Position numbers and translations under genes: made by a program
The notes under the pieces: model-generated
Database searches by the model: none
Told to the model about the DNA's origin: nothing
Seen by the model: only the letters and a program-made list of their open reading frames with translations
In this document: positions 33,095 through 43,424 of the stretch, one piece after another
How positions within the stretch are numbered: the first letter of the stretch is position 1
Layout of the letters: every line of letters begins with the position of its first letter
NCBI RefSeq assembly: GCF_905220565.1
Contig: NC_059414.1
Coordinates: 4,090,001-4,154,000, forward strand
Length of the DNA stretch: 64,000 nt
Source of the DNA: Melitaea cinxia
Taxonomy: Eukaryota > Arthropoda > Insecta > Lepidoptera > Nymphalidae
Direction: 5' to 3'

Positions 33095-33418
33095 TTACAG
33101 CCTATATAGTCCACTGCTGGACATAGGCCTCCACAAGTTTACGCCAAAAATAACGTGAACATCATCGTCATGTGTTTTGCCCATAGTCACCACGCTGGGC
33201 AGGCGGGTTGGTGACCGTAGTACTGGCTTTGTCGCACAAAAGACGCTGCTGCCCGTCTTCGGCCTGTGTATTTCAAAGCCAGCAGTTGGATGGTTATCCC
33301 GCCATCCGTCGGCTTCTTAAGTTCCAAGGTGGTTGTGGAACCTTGTTATCCCTTAGTCGCCTCTTACGACACCCACGGGAAGAGAGGGGGTGGCTAAATT
33401 CTTTAGTACCGTAGCCAC
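33095..33418 (-). mobile_element. family A, near full copy
   Basis: On the minus strand it starts with TGTGGCTACGGTACTAAAGA and CCCTCTCTTCCCGTGGGTGT, and ends GTCCAGCAGTGGACTATATA and GGCTGTAATGATATCC. The 5' TGTGGCTACGGTA extension is not seen in the shorter copies. Confidence 0.75.
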
Positions 33419-33498
33419 ACAGTACCAGTTTAGGATAAGTTAGAGCATATTGATTACTACGCTAAAAATATTCTTTAAAAAGAATAAACAGTTTTTTG

Positions 33499-33661
33499 AA
33501 GTAAAACTTTTTTACGCACGCTTGACTTGGGCGGTAAGCTGGTGAATGCGTGATGAGAGCGTTACGAAAAGTGTGATCGGGTGCAGCGAATGGAAGTTGA
33601 GAGGGAGATATAAGTTAGTAAAGATAGAAAGAGAGAGAGTTACGTTTTGTAAGTTTTACTT
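33499..33661. mobile_element. possible small MITE with 11-bp inverted ends
   Basis: AAGTAAAACTT (33499-33509) and AAGTTTTACTT (33651-33661) are perfect inverted ends of a 163-bp unit that is GC-richer than its flanks. No target duplication was verified. Confidence 0.4.
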
Positions 33662-34283
33662 TAATCGTGTGGGCTAAAAGACACTCGTTTTGCATACTCT
33701 GATTGGATAGAGTGAGCAAGGCAAGAATTTTCAAAGAATGGTATCAAATATTTACCGCTTGAGTGAACTAGTTTACAGTAAAAGAGATAAACAGACGTCA
33801 TTGTAAGTGCTTTGAATTTGGTGTACATACTATTGTTAAATTTATAACAATGGTATTCACATGCAGACGTAACCTCTTGTTATTTAGAGGTCAAGAGAAT
33901 ACTAGATATATGAAAAATAAATTATATATTATCTTAATATTAACATTAATTTTTAACAAATAATTAAATACATGTTAATATACACGGTGATATTGTAGTA
34001 TTCATATATTATTGTTGACAGGAAAGATAGAAAAAGATGTCGTCCGAGTTTTCTGTTTGAAATTCATTTTTGGAAAAAAAAATTGAAAGTCATCCTAAAT
34101 ATTCTTCCCTATATTACTCGTGGACTCGTACTTATTTGTTTATTACACATTCAACTGGTTCATTTTCTATGCCTTCTTTTTTACATCTAGCATCTTATTA
34201 CTTTCCCGCAAACGGTTTTTATTACATGGCACTTCAGGCCAGTATTCCTCAAGCCTATTGAAGCTACGACATCTAATAACTAA

Positions 34284-34285
<2 letters not shown>

Positions 34286-34353
<68 letters not shown>

Positions 34354-34365
34354 ATATATATATAT
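34286..34365. repeat. (TA)n microsatellite between the duplicated blocks
   Basis: About 80 bp of TA with one TTAA interruption. The downstream copy has only about 20 bp at the equivalent place (35629-35650). Confidence 0.95.
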
Positions 34366-34443
34366 ATTTTGTAAAATTTATTTTACCTACTCGTATGAGT
34401 AAACTTAAAAAATTCAATCACAAAAACTCAGTTTAGGATATCA

Positions 34444-34767
34444 TTACAGCCTATATAGTCCACTGCTGGACATAGGCCTCCACAAGTTTACGCCAAAAAT
34501 AACGTGAACATCATCGTCATGTGTTTTGCCCATAGTCACCACGCTGGGCAGGCGGGTTGGTGACCGTAGTACTGGCTTTGTCGCACAAAAGACGCTGCTG
34601 CCCGTCTTCGGCCTGTGTATTTCAAAGCCAGCAGTTGGATGGTTATCCCGCCATCCGTCGGCTTCTTAAGTTCCAAGGTGGTTGTGGAACCTTGTTATCC
34701 CTTAGTCGCCTCTTACGACACCCACGGGAAGAGAGGGGGTGGCTAAATTCTTTAGTACCGTAGCCAC
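34444..34767 (-). mobile_element. family A, second duplicated copy
   Basis: Equivalent of 33095-33418 plus 1349. It was duplicated with the block and is not an independent insertion. Confidence 0.75.
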
Positions 34768-34847
34768 ACAGTACCAGTTTAGGATAAGTTAGAGCATATT
34801 GATTACTACGCTAAAAATATTCTTTAAAAAGAATAAACAGTTTTTTG

Positions 34848-35010
34848 AAGTAAAACTTTTTTACGCACGCTTGACTTGGGCGGTAAGCTGGTGAATGCGT
34901 GATGAGAGCGTTACGAAAAGTGTGATCGGGTGCAGCGAATGGAAGTTGAGAGGGAGATATAAGTTAGTAAAGATAGAAAGAGAGAGAGTTACGTTTTGTA
35001 AGTTTTACTT
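34848..35010. mobile_element. possible small MITE, duplicated copy
   Basis: Equivalent of 33499-33661 plus 1349, with the same inverted ends. Confidence 0.4.
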
Positions 35011-35925
35011 TAATCGTGTGGGCTAAAAGACACTCGTTTTGCATACTCTGATTGGATAGAGTGAGCAAGGCAAGAATTTTCAAAGAATGGTATCAAATAT
35101 TTACCGCTTGAGTGAACTAGTTTACAGTAAAAGAGATAAACAGACGTCATTGTAAGTGCTTTGAATTTGGTGTACATACTATTGTTAAATTTATAACAAT
35201 GGTATTCACATGCAGACGTAACCTCTTGTTATTTAGAGGTCAAGAGAATACTAGATATATGAAAAATAAATTATATATTATCTTAATATTAACATTAATT
35301 TTTAACAAATAATTAAATACATGTTAATATACACGGTGATATTGTAGTATTCATATATTATTGTTGACAGGAAAGATAGAAAAAGATGTCGTCCGAGTTT
35401 TCTGTTTGAAATTCATTTTTGGAAAAAAAAATTGAAAGTCATCCTAAATATTCTTCCCTATATTACTCGTGGACTCGTACTTATTTGTTTATTACACATT
35501 CAACTGGTTCATTTTCTATGCCTTCTTTTTTACATCTAGCATCTTATTACTTTCCCGCAAACGGTTTTTATTACATGGCACTTCAGGCCAGTATTCCTCA
35601 AGCCTATTGAAGCTACGACATCTAATAACTAATATATATATATATATATTGCTATGATATATATTATATATAGTTATATTGAGGCCCTTTGTCCATTGAC
35701 CTTGCCTCGGTCTTCAAAATCCTGGGCACATCTCATGCGATCATAGAGTCGCGTTTGTGTATGGCTTTAAGCTATACTCGAGGATGGCTGTCGTTGTGGC
35801 CATCTATAAAACAATATTAGTAAAATTTAGTCGTTTTTGGATTATTTAACTGTGAGATAAGTTTCACTTATAATAATTAGTCAATCACTTTCAGTTACTA
35901 ATCAATCAGTTGAGTCCTGTGTTGT

Positions 35926-36134
35926 GCAGTCCTTGTAGGTCTCCCCACCGTGCCTCGGAGAGCACTTTAAGCCGTCAGTCCCGGTTGTTATCATGTACAC
36001 CTGATAGCGATCGTTACTCATAGGGAATATATCCGCCAACCCGCATTGGAGCAGCGTGGTGGATTAACCTCTGATCCTTCACCTACATGGGGAAAGAGGC
36101 TTATGCCCAGTAGTGGGATATTACAGGGTGAAGC
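35926..36134 (+). mobile_element. SINE E, 3' part
   Basis: It starts at TGCAGTCCTTGTAGGTCTCC, keeps the CACCGTGCCTCGGAGAGCAC, TATATCCGCCAACCCGCATT and GGCTTATGCCCAGTAGTGGG blocks, and ends GATATTACAGGGTGAAGCG. The tRNA-like head is absent, consistent with 5' truncation. Confidence 0.8.
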
Positions 36135-36595
36135 GAATCAATCAGTTTGTTTAGGAATGTAAATAGCTATGTTGAATATTATTTTCTCAAAATTAAGTTT
36201 AACTACTGCAGCTTAGTATTGTAGTTACACCTTTTTATTATCATTAATTTTTAAGAGTTCAAAAACGTTTCGCTACAAGGCGTAAGATTCATTTACTATT
36301 CATATATTAATTCTAATTAGGAAGGCGTTAATTTTATTACATTGATTGCAGCAACCGTCTGTCTCTTTTTTTTGTTATCTTTTTATTTAATTATATTTTG
36401 CAAGGCTAGGTTTCTATAGCATTACCGTATTGCAATTAAAATTAAAATAAGTTTATACAAGTGATTATGATTAAAAATACGAGCATCTAATACTTAAAAT
36501 CTGAGCGTAATACAGTCTATAAAAATATATTATAATAATTACTGTACAATACAAAAATTTCTTTTCTACTGTGTGGTTACAGTAGTACAGAATGT
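36135..36595. other. unassigned AT-rich stretch
   Basis: No gene or terminus seen. Confidence 0.4.
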
Positions 36596-36886
36596 AGCCA
36601 ACCCCTCTCTTCCCGTTGGTGTCGGTAAGAGGTTACTAAGAGATAACACAGTTCCACTATCACCTTGGAACTTAAAAACCCGACCGATGGCAGGATAACC
36701 ATCCAACTGCTGGCTTTGAATTACGCAGGCTGAAGACGGGCAGCAGCGTTTTCAGTGCGACAAAGCCAGAACTGCGGTCATCAACCCGCCTGCCCAGCGT
36801 GGTGACTATGGGCAACACACATGAGTTCACGCCATTTTTGGAACAAACTTGTGGAAGTCTATGTCCACTAGTGGACTGCGATAGGC
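36596..36886 (+). mobile_element. family A, near full copy with GT tail
   Basis: It runs from GTAGCCAACCCCTCTCTTCC through ACCTTGGAACTTAAAAACCC, GCTGAAGACGGGCAGCAGCG and GCCCAGCGTGGTGACTATGG to GTGGACTGCGATAGGCATAG, directly followed by a GT microsatellite. A frame at 36799-37023 is a shadow of this repeat. Confidence 0.8.
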
Positions 36887-36966
36887 ATAGGTGTGTGGGT
36901 GTGTGTGTGGGTGTGTGTGTGTGGGTGTGTGTGTGTGGGTGTGGGTGTGTGTGTGGGTGTGGGTGT

Positions 36967-36998
<32 letters not shown>
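36887..36998. repeat. (GT)n / GGGTGT microsatellite, about 110 bp
   Basis: Mixed GTGTGT and GGGTGTGTGT units immediately after the family A 3' end. Confidence 0.95.
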
Positions 36999-37002
<4 letters not shown>

Positions 37003-37049
37003 CTTTTTAAATATAGCGTATAACCGGTTTTAAAAGTAACAAAAATTTC

Positions 37050-37275
37050 AATTTTAAAATTAGAACATCAAACAGTAAAAGTCGCAGTACGCAACGTTAA
37101 AGATAAATCAAACACTACTCATCAGATCTTACTCAAGTTTAAATGAAACCACATGATAAGCACCGGCTTTAACTGATTATATTATATATAGAACCATCAA
37201 ATTAGTACACCCAGTAAAAAGTTACGAGATCGCACATATAAAAAGAACTACAGTCGAATTGAAAAACTCCTCGAT
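37050..37275 (+). mobile_element. family D element, short degenerate copy
   Basis: AGATCTTACTCAAGTTTAAA, GAAACCACATGATAAGCACC, TAGTACACCCAGTAAAAAGT and CTACAGTCGAATTGAAAAAC follow D in the 5319 orientation, with one module only. Confidence 0.55.
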
Positions 37276-37529
37276 TAGACGAGATAGACGTGAGACAACC
37301 AAAGTTTTGAACTTTATTATAACTTATAAATCATGGTATTATAGAGTGGAGTAATAATTTGGCATAAATTTCGCATTACTTACAAAGTTTACAATCCACA
37401 TTAAACGTATTTGCACATCAAATGCTTTCCCCTCCGGCAATCGTAAAGCTAATACGAAAACCAATAAACGATTGAGGTTTTGGTTTGTTTATTTCTTTGA
37501 TCTCTTACAGATTGCCAATATTAAAATTG

Positions 37530-37562
37530 CACTTATATATATATATATATAAATATATATAC
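37530..37562. repeat. (TA)n microsatellite
   Basis: Short imperfect TA/AAAT run. Confidence 0.8.
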
Positions 37563-37565
37563 ACT

Positions 37566-37675
37566 GGCTGCATCGCATACGCGCTGCCGAGCCTATCGCC
37601 AATCCCCCAGGAGCTCTGGTCGTCTTACTCACGAGAGCTTCTGGGAGGAGTTGGGGACCTAGTTATATAAAAAAA
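37566..37675. mobile_element. two family F pieces head to head
   Basis: 37572-37631 matches F on the minus strand (CCAATCCCCCAGGAGCTCTG GTCG), and 37634-37675 matches F on the plus strand (GAGAGCTTCTGGGAGGAGTT, GGGGACCTAGTTATATAAAA). The second lacks the GTTGCAG-TATAAGCTACGG section. Confidence 0.5.
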
Positions 37676-37885
37676 GGTAGACGAAAAAATAATCAAGTAA
37701 ATACGCGTTATCAAAGATTACTCCAAAATAATCATAAGATTTCGATCAAAAAAGGGACCACAAGACAAACATAAGGTGTCGATCGAAATAATAATCATCA
37801 AAATCGGTATACTCAGTAAAAACTTCTGAGTTAACATACATTAAAAGAACACAATTGAATTAAGAACCTCCTTCTAAAGAGTAAA
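37676..37885 (+). mobile_element. family D element, short degenerate copy
   Basis: GACGAAAAAATAATCAAGTA, GCGTTATCAAAGATTACTCC, AAATCGGTATACTCAGTAAA and GAATTAAGAACCTCCTTCT follow D order in the 5319 orientation. It abuts the F piece without a visible 5' terminus. Confidence 0.55.
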
Positions 37886-39661
37886 AAGTAATAAATTCAT
37901 TTATTTTTATGCGCGTAGTAATTTTCCACAGGCCATACCTTGGTCGTGTTGACTTTGAAACAAAAAAAAAAATTCTTTGAAACCCCAAAGACATACGATA
38001 CATATTAAATACCATAAACTAAAGATACCGTTCGAAAATATGACCTTTGTTGTTATCCATTAAAAATACCCAATAAAATAACCATATTTGTATTTTTTTA
38101 AACATTAAATGTGTTTAATTTAAGACTATTTTACTACCCAATTAAATACAAAATAACTATAAAAAATTGTATCTTGATCCAAACGAGCGTTATAACATTG
38201 GAACAGTTAAAAAAAACTAAAATAGTCTCAAAAGAAACCAGTTTTAAATATAGCGATTTGAATACAATGCCGTTGGTTATATTTAGAACTCGCACCTTAA
38301 CCTTGCTAACCTAATATAGTATATGATTAAGAAAATGAGACGTCACTATTAAATGGTTCATGACGCACACGGCAGAGGTACTTTGTGTTCCAGGTTTATA
38401 GATTTAGTTCCCACTTCGTGTTAGGTGCATATGAGAAATTATTTTTATTTGTATAATTTTAAAGTATTTAGATATGAATGAGTAATATCTGTCGGCTGTT
38501 ACCTAAAATACAGGAAATTAAAGTTGTGATTTTTAAAGTGATTTTATGATTTTTATCTTTATTTATTATTGCTATCGTCGCCGATTTTAAATTTGAATCT
38601 ATTTATCTAAATTTATAAATGAATTAGTTAATATTAACACTAAAATAAATATTTTAAGCTATTCTTTATTTTTGCTGGTGACCGGTTACTTTGGTACCTA
38701 CTGTTACTTATATTTTTACCAATTTAATAAAAAATAGGTTTATGCTAATGTTTGTTGAGATGATGTAATAAAATATAACCAAACCAACCAAAAAATATTA
38801 TATTCTAGGTATTTATCTGGTGACGGATTGAATTTATTTATTTATTTATTTTAAACCAGTATATTTAGAAAAGCTATAAAGAATAATACTATATTTTTTT
38901 AATCGAATTTTATACGTGAGTTTTGACTGCAGTAGTTGAACAATAGACGATTTCTGTTGAACTATAAATTCTAAAATTAAGATTATTAACACTTATGCCG
39001 TCGTGAGCTAGATAAATATAAAGCTCTAACCTAGTTACAACTTTTTTTAAAACCGTATTTTTAATACAATAGTTCATTCTAATTGTAATGATTGATTATG
39101 TAACTAGAGACAATTATAATTATCGAATGTTAAATACAGTAAGTGCCTTTGAATTATTTAAACCGACGCACGACAGAGTAGAAACTATTTTGTTTTATAT
39201 TTATATTAGACGAAAAAAAAAAGAAACAGATGAAAAGAGATAGATTGAGAAGTAGATAAAAAGGGAGAATAGATAAAGAGAAAGAGATTAGTATATTTCG
39301 TAGATGACGAACTAAATTTGCGGAAGCGATTTAACTTAAAATATTACATAAGTAAGTCATTACAGTGACATTATTAATAGCGGAACGATAACCTTAAATA
39401 TCAACACGGGTGAAATAACGAAGGACGTCTTGTTGACTACACAGGACATAGTCTAGTATTTTTTGCATAAAACATGTCGTAACAAATCAATTCTAATGGA
39501 CACAGATCTTATGAATATCTCGAAAAATATAGATTCGTATAACTAAGGATGGATAATTCCAAGGCTAAATGAACTATGTAGGTTTATTGATTATGCAAAG
39601 CTATTGGAAATATACAATAGGTGAGACTAAATGTTACAAGATTTAATAATACAAGACGAAC
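37886..39661. other. unassigned AT-rich stretch, 1.8 kb
   Basis: The longest gap without a recognised repeat. The plus frame 38111-38314 (67 codons) has no known motif. A purine-rich stretch of AGA-type repeats lies at 39230-39290. Confidence 0.4.
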
Positions 39662-39965
39662 TATTTTTTTTTATTCATAACTAGTTCGACAAACAAGCGT
39701 ACGGCTCACCTGATAGCAAGCGAATACCGTAGCTTATAAACGCATGCAACACCAGCAGCATCGCAAGCGCGTTGCCCACCCTATTAACAATTCCCCCTAT
39801 GAACTCTGGTCACCTTAATCACGAACAGGAACAAAACACTGCTTGAAAACAGAATTATTTAGCTGTGATCTTCTGTAAGGTCGAGGTATTACCCCAGTCG
39901 GGCTGATCCATATTTTGAGCAGGAAATTTCATGCTGTGCAATTAACATTCATTCCTACCTCAGTT
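39662..39965 (-). mobile_element. dispersed repeat family F
   Basis: On the minus strand it runs from AACTGAGGTAGGAATGAATG (with a small insertion) through GAAATTTCCTGCTCAAAATA, TAAGGTGACCAGAGTTCATA and GATGCTGCTGGTGTTGCATG to GAGCCGTACGCTTGTTTGTC and the A-rich end. Several small indels relative to the 18803 copy. Confidence 0.7.
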
Positions 39966-40681
39966 AAATAAAACTCTCGTCGTAATAAAAGTATCTTCAC
40001 AACAAGTCTAATCTCAAAGATAAGTTTACGAAAAAGAGTATATCTAATGATTAGTCTAATGGTATTAAAAACGCACAATAAAAACAGCGACGAAAACAGC
40101 AACACTACATTATTTTATTTATAATTTTTTTTTAATCTATTGAGTTCTTTATGTAGTAATAAAAAAGGTATTTTCGGCTATGAAACAAGTTTAGACTAAT
40201 AAAAAAACTGCTTCTATAAAAAGAAAGAGACACGAGGTACGCCACTCCGAATCAATCATAAATATTGTATAGATGTATTTCGGACATCGAACCGTTAATG
40301 GTACATGATCGTATTTTCGTCCGTGTTCCGCTACCGAATCGCTTAATCTTTTAGAATAAATCTAATGTAACTTTTTAATGTATCTTTATAAATTATAAGA
40401 GAAACATTGAAATTTGGTTTAAAGTACTGTGAAATAAATTGTTGAAAACAAGCAAATCTATTAATTTTAATAAGTTCTTAAGCTTACACGGTCACATTCT
40501 TAGTTTCACACGAGTTTCAAAGGTAAAATCATTAAGTTTTTATCGGCTTCTTTTAGCGAAAGCTGAATTTTGAATTCTCTGGTAGCTTCACATTACTAGG
40601 CGATGCGTATAATTTCACTCGTGTCATATAAACATAATACACACAAAATTATCGCTTCAGCAAACTATGATCTAATACATA
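39966..40681. other. unassigned stretch
   Basis: No feature supported. Confidence 0.4.
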
Positions 40682-40972
40682 AAATTCTCGTGTCGTGGTG
40701 ATTGTAGTTAAACTCCTCCGAAACGGCTTGACCGATTCTCATGAAATTTTGTGTGCACATCGGGTAGGTCTGAGAATGGAACAACATCTATCTTTCATCC
40801 TCCTAAATATTAAGGGTAGATTACCCCAAATTTTTTTTTCATTTGAAGATAAATTATTTTTTTATGATACAACATTAAAAAATACATACAACCCTAAATT
40901 TTCAACGCTCTACGATCAACCCCTATTTTAAATACTGTTTAGCGGCAAGACAACGTTTGCCGAGGCAGCTAG
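40682..40972 (+). mobile_element. Helitron-like element, subfamily H
   Basis: AAAATTCTCGTGTCGTGGTG, CTCCTCCGAAACGGCTTGAC, CATCGGGTAGGTCTGAGAAT, and the end ACGTTTGCCGAGGCAGCTAG followed by T. The frame at 40695-40931 is a shadow of this repeat. Confidence 0.65.
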
Positions 40973-41242
40973 TAAGTTTATAAAAAAGAGTATACATCGA
41001 CAGCTTTTTGCTTAAATGTAAGTAGTAATAAGTAACAAATTAAGTAGGAACGCCTTTAAGAAATAAAAACATGAGTTCACCCGACGGATCATCAATAAGT
41101 TAACAAATAACTAAATATGTTTTTAGTTTACTTACAAATTAATTAATAGCGGGTCAAGCGTCAAGTTCATCTGTAGTGCAGCACTTCTGATGAAACCACA
41201 CCTCACCTCATATGAAAAATTTTGATCCGTACTATGATTGAT
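40973..41242. other. unassigned stretch
   Basis: Short AT-rich spacer; nothing seen. Confidence 0.4.
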
Positions 41243-41425
41243 CCGTTGGCGCAGTTGGCTGTAATGACCCACCTTTCTACTCCATCGTGTTGTAAGTTCG
41301 ATTTCTGCTCCAATTATTTGTGTAATTTTTGTAATTATTTACCTATGTATTATGTATATGTACATTTATTTTAAAAGATACATACATAAATATGTATATT
41401 AGTCAACGGTTACATATAAGACAAC
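41243..41425 (+). mobile_element. tRNA-headed SINE, family L
   Basis: CCGTTGGCGCAGTTGGCTGT (box A region) and AAGTTCGATTTCTG (degenerate box B) are followed by ATTATTTGTGTAA and a TATGTATTATGTATATGTAC tail. This corresponds to a widespread lepidopteran SINE with a CCGTTGGCGCAGTTTGTAG head that I know from other genomes. Degenerate copies are at 49240-49326 (minus) and 57225-57290. Confidence 0.6.
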
Positions 41426-41496
41426 CATTAAGTTGTCTACATACTATAATAAGAATGTCAGATCAGGAAACAAATTATTTTTATTTGTATTTTCTT

Positions 41497-41700
41497 AAAA
41501 CTCATCAGCCTGGGGGTTTGGATTCACTTCTAATTAGGATGCTCTTAAATAAACACAATACACAAGTACAAAAGTCCAGAACACCACAAACACGTATGTA
41601 TGGTGTAGGTATGGCCCATACAAATGTATGATATGTGATCGAACCCGCAACAGCCATAAACCAGTAATTGACTATTGCGTGAGCGCGTCGTCGAAATAAG
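41497..41700 (-). mobile_element. tRNA-headed SINE, subfamily E2, full
   Basis: On the minus strand: CGACGACGCGCTCACGCAAT, a box B GGGTTCGATCA, CATACATTTGTATGGGCCAT, and a tail GAGCATCCTAATTAGAAGTG then CCCCCAGGCTGATG. The end, CCCCAGGCTGATG, is the natural E2 terminus. Confidence 0.65.
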
Positions 41701-42439
41701 ACGACCATGTGAATATGTTAAATATATAAAAAATACATTATTTATACAATTGAAGATTTATTGACTTTATGAAAAAATGCAAGTCTCGTACTCCTAGCAC
41801 TATTTTTGAGATAATCGAAATCATATTGACTGTATCAAAACGCTCATGTATCATAAAATTATAATTAAACAGCGTAACTATAATCTCTAATAAGCGTCAA
41901 TAACATAGTGACTCATTGCTGTCACTTAACTTAGCCATGCCCCGTGACGAATTAAACTATCTGTGTTTAAATTAACTAATTGAAGTAAGCTAATCAGATT
42001 TAATTGTTGACTTTTTAGACTTAGATTCAGATTTCATTGGCGACTCACTATTTTCTAAATTATAATTGACTTTTTTATCTGAAACACGCACAATAAAACC
42101 TGATGAAAAATATATACCTAGGTAACAATTTTAGAATAACATTTCCTTAACATCAAATGATTCGATGATTTTATAATATAAGTAATAAAACTCATCGTGT
42201 TTGATTTATGCTTTTGTAATAAAATTGGAGACTTCGAACCGTAAACATCGCTTTTTTTTAATGATGTGTTATTGCATATTACAAGAGAGCTATTTATAAA
42301 ATCTTTTTTATGATTTACGTATCAAAATAATATTTTTAGTTTTAAATTTTTAAACAATAATTTGTATGATAAAAAATATAAAGCGCATATGGCGCTATTT
42401 TTTAAATAATATTTCATAATTTACATGAGAACAATTTTG

Positions 42440-42440
<1 letters not shown>
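41701..42440. other. unassigned AT-rich stretch
   Basis: No feature supported. Confidence 0.4.

Positions 42441-42443
<3 letters not shown>

Positions 42444-42477
<34 letters not shown>
42444..42477. repeat. (TA)n microsatellite
   Basis: Left of a retrotransposon fragment. Confidence 0.95.
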
Positions 42478-42479
<2 letters not shown>

Positions 42480-42592
42480 TCAGGGTCAGCTCGACTGCAC
42501 TTTTGGGCACAGGCTGTACGTTAGCTTGCAACCAGGCTTTCGGCACATGTCCTGTCGCTAGAGAAAGACGAAACAGACGCGTCAGGATTAGA
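42478..42592 (-). pseudogene. reverse-transcriptase N-terminal fragment
   Basis: The minus strand reads LILTRLFRLSLATGHVPKAW and LQANVQPVPKSAVELTLT. This is the motif before RT box 1 of non-LTR retrotransposons (usual form LF--SL-TG--P--WK-A-V-P-PKKGD). Only about 38 codons remain, bounded on both sides by TA/CA microsatellites. Confidence 0.7.
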
Positions 42593-42593
42593 G

Positions 42594-42640
<47 letters not shown>
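42593..42640. repeat. (CA)n(TA)n compound microsatellite
   Basis: ACACACACACACAC followed by TA units, right of the RT fragment. Confidence 0.95.
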
Positions 42641-42646
<6 letters not shown>

Positions 42647-43092
42647 ATAATTTCCTGATGATTTTGGCCGATTAAAAATGTGCATTTCTATTTTGAATAG
42701 TAGTACACGAAAGTGCTTACTACAAAATTCTAAATTGTTTATGTGTAAATGTCGTCATGATGCTGAATGGGAAAATGTGTGTCAATATATAATTTCTCAT
42801 ACACAAGTGCAATATGACACCACTGGTGTCATTGTACAAACAATATTGCGCAGTATTTTCTATACTTTACTAGGTTGTCAATGTACATATGTCATAACGC
42901 TAGGTAAATAAATATACTAAAAGAGATAATTTGGACTATTATACGCTTTGTAGCTTTGTTACTGTCAAATTTGAGAATTAAAGTACACGGTGTTATTGTT
43001 TGTAGTCAAATATCCCAAGTTTCATTTAAATTTATTAAGAACTCACAGAAATGACACTCATAAACAATGTTTATATTTATTAAGCATTTACT
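42641..43092. other. unassigned; 77-codon frame of unknown meaning
   Basis: A plus frame at 42678-42911 reads SSTRKCLLQNSKLFMCKCRH and later a C, T, Q-rich section. It has balanced composition but no family I recognise and no supporting context. Confidence 0.3.
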
Positions 43093-43424
43093 TTAACTAG
43101 TCGTCGCCCAATGGTGGAAAATTGACCATAAATATTTTAAATTGTAAGTTTGAACATTATTAAGGTTTTAGTGAATTTATTATGATTATGTATGACATTT
43201 AGTAAAGACTTTAATAAGAAACAAAAGAGTATATGTGTGTATGTGTCAAATACATGGTGGTGTTTTTAAATAAAAAAAAAATATATTAGCACTCTGCACT
43301 CTTTCTCTATATAAACTTTAAGTGTGCGAAATTTCATACTCCTCTGTCCGCGCTATTTCCGTAAAAAGAGATACAAAGTTTTTGCTTCACGTATTACTAT
43401 ATAGACATATATAGATATAAATTA
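43093..43424 (-). mobile_element. Helitron-like element, subfamily I, full
   Basis: The plus-strand left edge AACTAGTCGTCGCCCAATGG gives CTAG followed by T on the minus strand. The right edge CACGTATTACTATATAGACA, TATATAGAT gives an A/TC start. Interior blocks: GAGTATATGTGTGTATGTGT, GCACTCTGCACTCTTTCTCT, TTTCATACTCCTCTGTCCGC. Relatives at 49040-49222 and 60645-61057. Confidence 0.65.

Larger units (their letters stand above)
33017..34285. repeat. tandem 1.27 kb duplication, copy 1
   Basis: Every landmark I checked recurs in 34366-35634 at a constant offset of 1349 bp, with no difference seen by eye, including a nine-base A run. The block holds a family A copy, a small MITE-like sequence, and about 620 bp of unassigned sequence with an unrecognised frame at 34070-34261. 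Confidence 0.9.
34366..35634. repeat. tandem 1.27 kb duplication, copy 2
   Basis: Second copy of 33017-34285, same orientation. Identity includes non-coding and simple-sequence parts. Beyond 35634 the sequence differs (TGCTATGATATATATTATAT). Confidence 0.9.

Noticed and set aside
33208..33414. 68-codon frame found twice identically
   Set aside because: Duplicate reading of family A inside the duplicated block, not a conserved peptide.
36887..36998. Considered telomeric-type repeats (GGGTGT units)
   Set aside because: Insect telomeric repeat TTAGG is absent. The units are irregular GT/GGGTGT and begin at a transposon end.
36799..37023. 74-codon frame rich in VCVCGCG
   Set aside because: Translation of a GT microsatellite at the end of family A.
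37485..37670. 61-codon plus frame
   Set aside because: Crosses a TA microsatellite and two inverted family F pieces.
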